NCBI RefSeq assembly: GCF_014207955.1
Contig: NZ_JACHLK010000003.1
Location: forward strand, 372,001 to 436,000
DNA length: 64,000 bases
From: Acidovorax soli
GTDB taxonomy: Bacteria; Pseudomonadota; Gammaproteobacteria; Burkholderiales; Burkholderiaceae_C
Direction of reading: 5' to 3'
In this document: positions 1 through 7,425 of the stretch, one piece after another
Position numbering within the stretch: the first letter of the stretch is position 1
How the letters are laid out: every line of letters begins with the position of its first letter
Program-made: the position numbers and the translations under genes
The notes under the pieces: model-generated
Told to the model about the DNA's origin: nothing
The model's database searches: none
Seen by the model: only the letters and a program-made list of their open reading frames with translations

Positions 1-1064
1 ACCCCCTTCGCACCCACCCAGCGCACGCGGTAGGCGATCAGCGTGTCGCAGGCCAGCAGCGTGAACAGCAGCAGGCCCTGGAACACGCCGGTGAGCGACT
101 TGGGCAGGCCCAGGCGCGACTGCGCGAGCTCGCCGCCGATGTAGAACATGCTCATGAGGATGGCCGAGAGGATCATGCCCACCGGGTGCAGCCGGCCGAC
201 GAAGGCGACGATGATGGCCGCGAAGCCATAGCCTGCCGGCACGTAGGGCGTGAGCTGGCCGATGGGGCCCGCCACTTCGAGTGCCCCGGCCAGACCGGCG
301 GCGCCACCGGAGATGAGCAAGGCCACCCACAGCGCGCGGCGCGAGGAGAAGCCGGCATAGCGCGCCGCCGCCGGTGCCAGGCCGCCCACCTGCTGGGCAA
401 AGCCGGCCCGCGTGCGGAACAGGAAGACCCACAGCGCGGCCGCGCCGGCCAGGGCCAGCAGCAGGCCGATGGACACGCGCGAGCCCTGCATCAGGCGCGG
501 GATCTGGGTCACGCGCTCGAAGGTCTTGGTCTGCGGGAAGTTGTAGCCCATGGGGTCCTTCCAGGGGCCGTAGACCAGGTAGCCCAGCACCAGTGTGGCC
601 ACGTAGACCAGCATCAGGCTGACCAGGATCTCGTTGGCGTTGAACTTGTCGCGCAAGAGCGCGGTGAGCCCGGCCCAGGCCATGCCGCCGAGCACGCCGG
701 CCACGAGAATGGCCGGCACGATCCAGGGGCCGGTGGTCTTGTCGGCCAGGAGGGCCACGCCGCCGGCAACCACGGCGCCAATGACGAACTGCCCCTCGGC
801 ACCGATGTTCCAGACGTTGGAGCGAAAGCACACGGCCAGGCCGAGCGCGATCAGCAGCAGCGGCGTGGCCTTGACCATGAGCTCGCCGATGGCGTACGGC
901 GTCTTGATCGGTTCCCAGAAGAAGATCTGCAGCGCCCGCACAGGGTCCTTGCCCAGCGCCGCGAACAGGATGATGCCGATGAGCACGGTGAAGGCCAGCG
1001 CCAGCAGGGGCGAGCCGAAGGTCCACAGCCGCGAGGCCTGGGGGCGCGGTTCGAGCTTAAGCAT
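1..1064 (-). CDS. Nucleoside/BMP-type ABC transporter permease (3' end cut by window edge)
   Basis: Inner-membrane permease of the branched-chain/ribose type, the subfamily that pairs with BMP-like lipoproteins to import nucleosides. Translation from the ATG at 1064 gives MLKLEPRPQASRLWTFG and a run of hydrophobic segments, with the family motif NIGAEGQF at about residue 85 and NANEILVSLML near residue 145. The frame stays open to base 1, so the C-terminus is missing. The start overlaps the last 8 bases of the upstream ATPase gene, which indicates translational coupling. The purine-degradation genes nearby suggest the substrate is a purine nucleoside or base; that is inference. A second permease and the binding protein would be expected beyond the left edge. 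Confidence 0.88.
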   Translation of the reverse strand, partial: MLKLEPRPQASRLWTFGSPLLALAFTVLIGIILFAALGKDPVRALQIFFWEPIKTPYAIGELMVKATPLLLIALGLAVCFRSNVWNIGAEGQFVIGAVVAGGVALLADKTTGPWIVPAILVAGVLGGMAWAGLTALLRDKFNANEILVSLMLVYVATLVLGYLVYGPWKDPMGYNFPQTKTFERVTQIPRLMQGSRVSIGLLLALAGAAALWVFLFRTRAGFAQQVGGLAPAAARYAGFSSRRALWVALLISGGAAGLAGALEVAGPIGQLTPYVPAGYGFAAIIVAFVGRLHPVGMILSAILMSMFYIGGELAQSRLGLPKSLTGVFQGLLLFTLLACDTLIAYRVRWVGAKG

Positions 1065-2649
1065 GCTGCAGCCCTCCGACGGCCGAAGCCCGGTGCGCCT
1101 GGGCCAGATGGGCCTGCACATCGGCATGCCACAGGCCGCTCATCCATTCGCCGATGCGTTCCACGGTGGCCTCGGCGCGCGGCACCGAAGGCGACAGGTG
1201 GCCCTTGGCCACCACGTGCAGCCGGTCACAGATCTCAAACAATTCGTCCAGCTCCTCACTGACCACGAGCACGGCACAGCCCGCATCGCGCAGTGCCAGG
1301 ATGGAGCCCCGGATCTGCGCGGCCGCGCCCACGTCCACACCCCAGGTGGGTTGCGAGACGATGAGCAGGCTGGGCTTGGCATCGATCTCGCGGCCCACGA
1401 TGAATTTCTGCAGGTTGCCGCCCGACAGCGACTTGGCCGCCGAGTGCGGACCGCCCGCTTTGACATTGAAGCGCTCGATGATGGCGCGCGCATGCGCCTC
1501 GAGCGCACCGACCTTGATCCAGCCGCCGCCAGACACCGAATTGGTGCGCGTGAGCAGCAGGTTGTGCGCCAGGCCCATGGTGGGCACGGCGCCGCGGCCC
1601 AGGCGCTCTTCGGGCACGAAGTGCAGGCCCAGGGCACGGCGGCGGTTCGGGCCCATGCGGCCCGCGTTCTGCCCCGCCACCTGGATGCTCGCAGCCTCGG
1701 CGCGCTGGTCCTCGCCCGACAGGGCGTAGAGCAGCTCCTTTTGCCCATTGCCCGAGACACCGGCAATGCCGACCACCTCGCCGGCCTTGACCTCGAAGGA
1801 CAGGTCCACCAGGTCCACGCCGAACTGGTCGGCGCGCGGCAGCGACAGGCCCTGCACGCGCAGGACGGTGGCACCGGTCTGCACCTCGCGGTGTTCCAGG
1901 GCCGGCGGCTCGGCACCGATCATCAGGCGCGAGAGCGAGGCATTGGTTTCCTCGGCCGGGTTGCACACGCCCGTGACCTTGCCGCCGCGCAGCACGGTGC
2001 AGGCGGTGCACAGCGCACGGATCTCGTGCAGCTTGTGGCTGATGTAGAGGATGCTGCAGCCTTCGGAGGCGAGCTGGCGCAGCACCACGAAGAGCTTCTC
2101 CACCGCCTGGGGCGTGAGCACCGAGGTGGGCTCATCGAGGATCAGCACCTTGGGGTTGGTGAGCAGCGCGCGGATGATTTCCACACGCTGCATCTCGCCC
2201 ACGCTCAGCGTGTGCACGGGGCGCAGCGGGTCGATGTCCAGGCCGTACTCGGCGGCCTTGGCGGTGATGCGCTGCGTGACCTCGGCCAGGTCCTGGCTCT
2301 TGTCCAGGCCCAGCCAGACGTTCTCGGCCACGGTGAGGGTGTCGAACAGGCTGAAGTGCTGGAACACCATGGCAATGCCCAGGGCCCGCGCCTCCTGCGG
2401 GTTGCGCACCTGCACGGCCTGGCCGTTGAAGTGCACGCTGCCCTCGTCGGGCTTGACCGAGCCGTAGATGATCTTCATCAGCGTGGACTTGCCGGCGCCG
2501 TTTTCGCCCAGCACGGCATGGATCTCACCCGGCTGCACCGTGAGCGAGACACCGCTGTTGGCCACCACGGCAGGATAGCGCTTGGTGATGCCCGTGAGCT
2601 GCAGCCGGGGCGCCAGGCCCGGGGCATGGGGAAGAGGTGGTGAACGCAT
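1057..2649 (-). CDS. Nucleoside-type ABC transporter double ATPase
   Basis: 530-aa protein with two fused ABC domains, as in ribose, nucleoside and BMP-linked importers (YufO/NupO/RbsA style). Domain 1 has Walker A GENGAGKST (about residue 48), signature LSVGEMQR and Walker B VLILDEPTS. Domain 2 has the degenerate P-loop GVSGNGQKE usual for this family, signature LSGGNLQK and LLIVSQPTWGVD. It energises import through the membrane partner encoded by the overlapping downstream permease gene. An 80-bp gap separates it from lysR upstream and holds a TTGA/TCAA inverted repeat, so it probably has its own promoter. Substrate assignment to purines rests on neighbours only. Confidence 0.9.
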   Translation of the reverse strand: MRSPPLPHAPGLAPRLQLTGITKRYPAVVANSGVSLTVQPGEIHAVLGENGAGKSTLMKIIYGSVKPDEGSVHFNGQAVQVRNPQEARALGIAMVFQHFSLFDTLTVAENVWLGLDKSQDLAEVTQRITAKAAEYGLDIDPLRPVHTLSVGEMQRVEIIRALLTNPKVLILDEPTSVLTPQAVEKLFVVLRQLASEGCSILYISHKLHEIRALCTACTVLRGGKVTGVCNPAEETNASLSRLMIGAEPPALEHREVQTGATVLRVQGLSLPRADQFGVDLVDLSFEVKAGEVVGIAGVSGNGQKELLYALSGEDQRAEAASIQVAGQNAGRMGPNRRRALGLHFVPEERLGRGAVPTMGLAHNLLLTRTNSVSGGGWIKVGALEAHARAIIERFNVKAGGPHSAAKSLSGGNLQKFIVGREIDAKPSLLIVSQPTWGVDVGAAAQIRGSILALRDAGCAVLVVSEELDELFEICDRLHVVAKGHLSPSVPRAEATVERIGEWMSGLWHADVQAHLAQAHRASAVGGLQHA

Positions 2650-2707
2650 GCGGTGGATTGTCTCTCAGTTTGGTGGGTCGTTATGGTGTTGAAACTGCCT
2701 GCCATCG

Positions 2708-2729
2708 CTTGATCTACATACCCGTCAAG
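2708..2729. promoter_or_regulatory. Inverted repeat CTTGA-N12-TCAAG ahead of the ABC operon
   Basis: Five-base arms CTTGA and TCAAG flank 12 bases, directly behind the lysR stop and about 60 bp upstream of the ABC ATPase start. The layout resembles a LysR box (T-N11-A with dyad arms). The adjacent LysR protein is the obvious candidate ligand. Short arms make chance occurrence possible. Confidence 0.3.
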
Positions 2730-3662
2730 CTATTCTTTTCGTAGCGATGCAGCCACGCCCTTCACGCATTCGCGCAGCCACACGGCTGCGGCGGAATGGT
2801 GGGTGCGGGCATGCCACAGCTGGTAGTACATGAGGCGCGGAAATTCGATGGGGCTTGGCAGGATGGCCAGCGGCAGGTGGCCGAGGTAGCGCTCGCAGAA
2901 CTGGCGCCCCGTGGTCATGACAAGCAAGCTCGATGCCACGATGGGCGGGATGGCGCTGAAATGCGCACAGCGCGCCGTGATGTTGCGTGCCAGGCCCAGA
3001 CCATCGAGGTGCACGTCGATCACGCCACGCGCGCCGGGGTGGGTGGGCGTGGGCGCGATGTGCTCGGCGGCCAGCCAGCTGTCGGCGTCCCAGCCACGGC
3101 GCACGGCCGGGTGGTCGCGGCTGACCAGGCACACCACCTCGTCGCCGAACAGGCGGCCCATGTGCAGGTCGTCCGGGGGCTGGGGCCAGTTGCCGATGAC
3201 CACGTCCACATCGCCCTGCGCCAGGTGGGCGTGGTAGTGCGTGTCGCCCGACAGCGGCAGGATCTCGATGGGGCACAGCGGTGCCTCGACCTTGATGCGC
3301 GCCACGAGCTGGGGCAGGAACAGCGGGTCCAGGTAGTCGCTGGCGGCCACGCGGAAGGTGCGGGTGGCGGTGCGCGGATCGAAGCCGCGCGCATCGGAGA
3401 ACAGGGCCTCGGCCGAACGCAGGATGGCGCCCGCGGGCTCCACCATGCGCAGCGCCGCGTCGGTGGGCATCATGCTGGCACCCGAGCGCACCAGCAGCGG
3501 ATCGCCCGCCAGGTCGCGCAACCGCTTGAGCGCGGCCGACACCGCCGGCTGGTGCATTCCCAGACGGACGGCTGCCCTCGATACGCTGCGTTCAGTCAAC
3601 ACGGTGTGCAAGACCCTTATGAGATGGAGGTCTATCTTGTCGAAAAGGGCGTGGTCTCGCAT
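2730..3662 (-). CDS. LysR-family transcriptional regulator
   Basis: 310-aa regulator. The N-terminal winged HTH is clear (LHLIRVLHTVLTERSVSRAA, then QPAVSAALKRLRDLAGDPLL), followed by a LysR substrate-binding domain with a FRVAASDYLDPLFLPQL strand typical of the PBP fold. I use the ATG at 3662. An in-frame ATG at 3692 would add 10 residues, but it lies inside a CATACG/CGTATG inverted repeat that looks like an operator. No strong Shine-Dalgarno supports either start. It sits upstream of the nucleoside ABC operon and downstream of the deaminase/flavin-reductase pair, so it may control purine uptake; the effector is unknown. Confidence 0.88.
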   Translation of the reverse strand: MRDHALFDKIDLHLIRVLHTVLTERSVSRAAVRLGMHQPAVSAALKRLRDLAGDPLLVRSGASMMPTDAALRMVEPAGAILRSAEALFSDARGFDPRTATRTFRVAASDYLDPLFLPQLVARIKVEAPLCPIEILPLSGDTHYHAHLAQGDVDVVIGNWPQPPDDLHMGRLFGDEVVCLVSRDHPAVRRGWDADSWLAAEHIAPTPTHPGARGVIDVHLDGLGLARNITARCAHFSAIPPIVASSLLVMTTGRQFCERYLGHLPLAILPSPIEFPRLMYYQLWHARTHHSAAAVWLRECVKGVAASLRKE

Positions 3663-3683
3663 ACAGGGGCCTGCATTCTTGTC

Positions 3684-3700
3684 ATACGCCATCACGTATG
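3684..3700. promoter_or_regulatory. CATACG-N5-CGTATG inverted repeat at the lysR 5' end
   Basis: Perfect six-base arms separated by five bases lie just upstream of the chosen lysR start. LysR proteins commonly bind such a dyad at their own promoter. The arms also resemble the CGTATACG sites found at the gntR gene 1.3 kb away, so the repeat could instead belong to that regulator. Confidence 0.35.
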
Positions 3701-3846
3701 CCGCGGTGCGCAAGGGATGCGCTGCGCTGCCTGGTGGGGGCCGTGGGGCGTTGTGGGGTGGGGAAAAAAGTGTCGGCGCACTGTACACCGCGCACCTGCT
3801 GCGCCGTGCCCCTGGAAATCCCTGTGCGGCCGCGCGCGACCCCGGC

Positions 3847-4317
3847 TCAGGCGCCGCGCAATGCGGCCGCAGCTTCGTCGCGCAGCAGGCCGCCCTGCAC
3901 GGCCACCGGGGGGCGCGCCTGCGCCAGCAACTCGGCGCACGGCGTGGCCAGTTGCGGGCCGCCCAGGGCCTGCGCGATATCGTCCTGGCTGGCCGCATAG
4001 ACCACACGCGCAATGCCGGCCCAGAACATGGCACCGGCGCACATGGCGCAGGGCTCGCCGCTGGCGAACACGGTGGCACCACGCAGGGCTTCGGGACCGA
4101 GCGCGGCCGAGGCCTCGCGCACCAGCACCAGCTCGGCGTGGGCCGTGCAATCACGCGTGGTGTTCTGCTGGTTGCGTGCGGTGAACAGCAGCCCACCGGA
4201 GGGCGCGGTCAGCGTAGCACCAAACGGGTTGTCGCCCGCGGCCAGCGCCTCGCGCGAGGCCGCGATGGCCTGCCGCATTGCGGCCTGGTCCTGTGCGCTG
4301 AAGGCGGGGCTGACCAT
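3847..4317 (-). CDS. Nucleoside deaminase (guanine/cytidine deaminase fold)
   Basis: 156-aa zinc hydrolase of the CMP/dCMP deaminase superfamily. The active-site signature is complete: AHAELVLV (His ligand and catalytic Glu) and GEPCAMCAGAMFW (two Cys ligands). The AHAE and PCAMC pattern, with its length, fits bacterial guanine deaminases or nucleoside deaminases. It follows the flavin reductase gene after 5 bp, so the two are co-transcribed. Turning guanine into xanthine would feed xdhAB nearby; this role is inferred. A related paralogue lies at 55.5 kb. Confidence 0.85.
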   Translation of the reverse strand: MVSPAFSAQDQAAMRQAIAASREALAAGDNPFGATLTAPSGGLLFTARNQQNTTRDCTAHAELVLVREASAALGPEALRGATVFASGEPCAMCAGAMFWAGIARVVYAASQDDIAQALGGPQLATPCAELLAQARPPVAVQGGLLRDEAAAALRGA

Positions 4318-4322
4318 GGCGT

Positions 4323-4958
4323 TCAGATCTCGTCGATGGCCGTGCTGCGCGCCTGGGCGGGTGTGTCCGCGCCGATGGCAAAGCGCTCGCCCGTCTTCAC
4401 GTAGAAGCTCGCGCCAAAGCGCCCCACGGGGTGGAAGTCCTGCAGGCGCACGCGCCAGCGCTCGGTGTCCACCAGGCCGTCGCGCACGGCGAGCCACTGC
4501 ACGCGGCCGATGAAAACGTAACGGCTGGCGGTCTCCAGCGTTTCGTGCAGCACGCATTCGAAGGCCACGGGCGCCTCGGCAATGCGCGGCGGTGCCACGC
4601 TGCGCGAGGGCACGGGCGTGAGGCCGGCGTGCGCGAGCTCGCTCTCATCGGGCGGCAGGCTGTCGCCGCAGGCGTGCATCTGCGCGGCCATGGCCTCGTC
4701 GGTGATGTGCACCACGAACTCGCCCGTGCGCAGGATGTTGGCCGCCGTGTCCTTGAGCAGGCCGTCCTTCAGGCGGTTGATGCTGACCATGACCACGGGC
4801 GGGTCTTCGCCCAGCATGTTGAACATGCTGAAGGGTGCGGCATTCACCGTGCCGTCCTCGCCCAGCGTGGTGATCAGCGCAATGGGACGCGGCACGATCA
4901 GGCTGGCCATGAGCTTGTAGCGCTGGTAGGCGTCCAGCTGCGCGAAATCGATGTCCAT
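4323..4958 (-). CDS. Flavin reductase-like (split-barrel FMN-binding) protein
   Basis: 211-aa protein of the flavoprotein reductase DIM6/NTAB family. It has the characteristic N-terminal MASLIVPRPIALITT strand, an NAAPFSMFN segment and a central PPVVMVS. Such proteins bind FMN and reduce flavins or act as the flavin half of two-component oxygenases. It heads a two-gene unit with the deaminase, and its promoter region carries two CGTATACG palindromes next to the gntR gene. Its substrate in purine metabolism cannot be told from sequence. Confidence 0.82.
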   Translation of the reverse strand: MDIDFAQLDAYQRYKLMASLIVPRPIALITTLGEDGTVNAAPFSMFNMLGEDPPVVMVSINRLKDGLLKDTAANILRTGEFVVHITDEAMAAQMHACGDSLPPDESELAHAGLTPVPSRSVAPPRIAEAPVAFECVLHETLETASRYVFIGRVQWLAVRDGLVDTERWRVRLQDFHPVGRFGASFYVKTGERFAIGADTPAQARSTAIDEI

Positions 4959-4976
4959 GGCCCGTCAGTCAAAAAA

Positions 4977-5038
4977 TCGTATACGAAATTTTATCAGATT
5001 GTCCATTCAATTATGAGAATCCAATAGAACGTATACGA
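4977..5038. promoter_or_regulatory. Paired GTATAC operators between flavin reductase and gntR
   Basis: TCGTATACGA at 4977-4986 is a perfect palindrome. ACGTATACGA at 5029-5038 shares its core and lies 52 bp (about five helical turns) away. The GTATAC core fits operators of FadR/FCD-type GntR regulators. The pair lies in the 82-bp gap between the gntR stop and the flavin reductase start, so it would control the flavin reductase/deaminase unit. Related sites occur at 21.2, 35.0 and 38.2 kb. Confidence 0.55.
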
Positions 5039-5040
5039 TT

Positions 5041-5739
5041 TCAAGAAGCCACTGGAACCTCTTCGGCCGGCAGGCGCAACCGCGCCTCCAGCGCCAGCAG
5101 GTGGCGCTCCATGGCGCCCGCAGCCGCTTCGCCATCGCGCAGGGCCAGCCACTCGACCAGTTGTTCGTGTTCCGCATGCTCGCAGCTGGCCTCGCCAGGC
5201 GCCTCGTACAGCGCGACGATCAGCGAGCAGCGCGTCATCAGGTCGCTCAGGATGCGCTGCAGTTCGGCATTGCCCGACAGCTCCGCCAACGCGAGGTGAA
5301 AGCCCCCGGCCAGTGCCACCCAGCGCGCATGGTCCTGCTGGTGCAAGGCCTCGTGCTCGGCACGCAGGCGCTGGGTGAGGCGCTGCACCTCGCCATGCGT
5401 GATGCGCGCGGCCACCATGCGCACGATGCCGGCCTCGACCACGCGGCGGGCGGCGAAGATCTCGCGCGTCTCCTTCGGGCCAGGGCGGGCCACGGTGGCC
5501 CCCTTGTTGGGCACGATGTCGAGGATGCGCAACTCGGCCAGCCGGTGCAGGGCCTGGCGCACCACCGTGCGGCTCACACCGAAGCGCTCGCACAGCGCGG
5601 GCTCGCCCAGGCGCTCGCCGGGACGCAGCTGGCCGTGCATGACGGCGTCGAGCACGGCCTCGTAGACCGGCTGGTCCAGGGTGGCGGCAGGCACGGCCTT
5701 TGCAGTGGCGGTTTTGCGGGGGATCGTGGCGGCAGGCAT
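5041..5739 (-). CDS. GntR-family regulator, FCD subfamily
   Basis: 232-aa protein with an N-terminal winged HTH (YEAVLDAVMHGQLRPGERLG, then FGVSRTVVRQALHRLAELRI) and a C-terminal FCD helical ligand domain with the FHLALAELSGN metal-site segment. It starts at the ATG at 5739 and is divergent from xdhA, so the 183-bp shared gap is a natural control point. FCD regulators usually sense a pathway carboxylate or intermediate; for a xanthine-urate cluster, urate, allantoin or a later product is plausible but unproven. It is one of four FCD regulators in this window. Confidence 0.9.
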   Translation of the reverse strand: MPAATIPRKTATAKAVPAATLDQPVYEAVLDAVMHGQLRPGERLGEPALCERFGVSRTVVRQALHRLAELRILDIVPNKGATVARPGPKETREIFAARRVVEAGIVRMVAARITHGEVQRLTQRLRAEHEALHQQDHARWVALAGGFHLALAELSGNAELQRILSDLMTRCSLIVALYEAPGEASCEHAEHEQLVEWLALRDGEAAAGAMERHLLALEARLRLPAEEVPVAS

Positions 5740-5922
5740 GGACGGTTGCAGGCGGGACAAAACGGTGAACAATGGTGCAGCGGCAGTGTATCCAGCAGAG
5801 GCCGAGCCGAGCCGCCCCATAGCGCGGCAGGCATCCCCGTTATACGCTCCGGCATATGCGTTCCCTCGCAGGCGCGCATACGCTCTGGTTTCGAATATTT
5901 GCCCGTTTTGAGCACCCCACGC
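5740..5922. promoter_or_regulatory. Divergent gntR/xdhA control region
   Basis: 183-bp gap between divergent starts. It contains TATACG at 5841-5846, the perfect palindrome GCATATGC at 5852-5859, and a TATGCG (5855-5860)/CGCATA (5875-5880) dyad. These echo the TATACG half-sites seen elsewhere, so regulator binding here is likely, though the core is not the exact GTATAC. Confidence 0.4.
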
Positions 5923-7425
5923 ATGACGATGACCGACCAACCTCTCCGCTTCATCCGCCGCGGCCAGCCCGTGGCGCTGCACGACATACCGCCCGACCGC
6001 ACGCTGCTCGAAGTGCTGCGCGAGGACCTGGGCTGCACGGGCACCAAGGAGGGTTGCGGCGAGGGCGACTGCGGCGCCTGCACCGTGGTGCTGGGCGAAG
6101 AGCGCGGCGGCAAACTGCACTACAGCGCCGTGAACAGCTGCATCCGGCTGGCCCATTCGGTCGATGGCATGGCGCTGTGGACCGTGGAAGACCTGGCCGA
6201 AGACCCGCTGATCCGCCCCGCCAGCCCGGCCCCGGCCGCTGAAAAAACCATCACCCTGCACCCCGCGCAGGAGGCCATGGTGCAGTGCCACGGCTCGCAG
6301 TGCGGTTTTTGCACACCGGGCTTCGTGATGAGCCTGTTCGGCATGTACCAGAACCATGTATGCCAGGGCCAGCCCATCACGCGCGAACTGGCGCAGGAGG
6401 AACTCTCGGGCAACCTGTGCCGCTGCACAGGCTACCGCCCCATCCTGGACGCGGCCCAGCAGATGGCGGCCCTGCCCGCCATGGCGGTGGACGAGGCGCA
6501 ATTGCTCAGCCAGTTGGCCCAGCTGCAGCCCCCCGCGGTTGCCGGCACGGCCTACCTGGCCCCCACCACCCTGCCCGCCCTGCTCGCTGCGCGCGCCGCA
6601 CACCCTGGCGCCCAGGTGGTGGCCGGTTGCACCGATGTGGGGCTGTGGGTCACCAAGATGCACAAGCAGTACGCGCAGGTGCTGGACGTGACGCGCGCGG
6701 CCGAGCTGCTGCAGCTCGATGAAGACGCGCACCAGATCAGCATCGGCGCCGCCGTGTCGCTGACCGATGCCTTTGCCGCGCTCGTGCGCCAGTGGCCGCA
6801 GCTGCACAGTTTCTCGGCCCGCTTTGCCGGGCTGCCCGTGCGCAACTCGGGCACGCTGGGCGGCAATGTGGCCAACGGCTCGCCGATCGGCGATTCCATG
6901 CCGCTGCTGATCGCACTGCGCGCGCAGATCGTGCTGGCCAGCGTGCGCGGCGAGCGCACGCTGCCACTCGAAGACCTGTACACGGGCTACCGCCAGAACG
7001 TGATGGCACCGGACGAGCTGCTGGTGCGCATCATCGTGCCGCGCCCCTCGGTCACCGAGGCCCTGCGGGCCTACAAGATATCGAAACGTTTCGACGATGA
7101 CATATCGGCCGTGTGCCTGGTGGTGAACCTCGACATCGAAGGCGGCGTGGTGCGCCGCGCCAGCATTGGTGCGGGCGGCGTGGCCGCCACACCGGCGCGC
7201 GCCCGGCACACAGAAGCCGCCCTCACCGGCCAGCCCTGGTCGGCCGAGACGGTGCGCAAGGCGGCCGACGCCCTGCAGGCCGAGTTCAGCCCCATTTCCG
7301 ACATGCGCGCCAGCGGAGCCTACCGCCGCACCGTGCTGGCCAGCCTGCTGCAGCGCTTCTGGCTCGAAAGCCAGGGCCAGGAGGCAGTGAGCGTGGAGAA
7401 TTTTCGACTGGAGGCTGCGGTATGA
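5923..7425 (+). CDS. xdhA: Xanthine dehydrogenase small subunit (2Fe-2S and FAD)
   Basis: 500-aa subunit. The N-terminal ferredoxin-type 2Fe-2S domain has GCGEGDCGACTVV. The second 2Fe-2S domain has CHGSQCGFCTPGF and LSGNLCRCTGYRP. An FAD domain follows with TLGGNVANGSPIGDSMPL. With XdhB it oxidises hypoxanthine and xanthine to urate, passing electrons from Mo through the clusters to FAD and NAD+. The start MTMTDQ at 5923 was chosen because the upstream frame runs into the gntR promoter. Its TGA overlaps the xdhB ATG (ATGA), showing translational coupling. All cluster cysteines appear intact. Confidence 0.96.
   Translation: MTMTDQPLRFIRRGQPVALHDIPPDRTLLEVLREDLGCTGTKEGCGEGDCGACTVVLGEERGGKLHYSAVNSCIRLAHSVDGMALWTVEDLAEDPLIRPASPAPAAEKTITLHPAQEAMVQCHGSQCGFCTPGFVMSLFGMYQNHVCQGQPITRELAQEELSGNLCRCTGYRPILDAAQQMAALPAMAVDEAQLLSQLAQLQPPAVAGTAYLAPTTLPALLAARAAHPGAQVVAGCTDVGLWVTKMHKQYAQVLDVTRAAELLQLDEDAHQISIGAAVSLTDAFAALVRQWPQLHSFSARFAGLPVRNSGTLGGNVANGSPIGDSMPLLIALRAQIVLASVRGERTLPLEDLYTGYRQNVMAPDELLVRIIVPRPSVTEALRAYKISKRFDDDISAVCLVVNLDIEGGVVRRASIGAGGVAATPARARHTEAALTGQPWSAETVRKAADALQAEFSPISDMRASGAYRRTVLASLLQRFWLESQGQEAVSVENFRLEAAV

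Noticed and set aside
634-2643. Long open frame antisense to the ABC ATPase (669 aa)
   Set aside because: It mirrors the GC-rich codon pattern of the real gene; the product is low-complexity Arg/His/Ala-rich with no family motif. The same applies to the long antisense frames at 7320-9617, 15608-17713, 22598-24682, 24370-26370, 42348-45170, 45896-48820 and 49025-51100.
3663-3692. Longer LysR start
   Set aside because: It would place the start codon within a perfect dyad and add residues not typical of LysR N-termini; kept only as an alternative.
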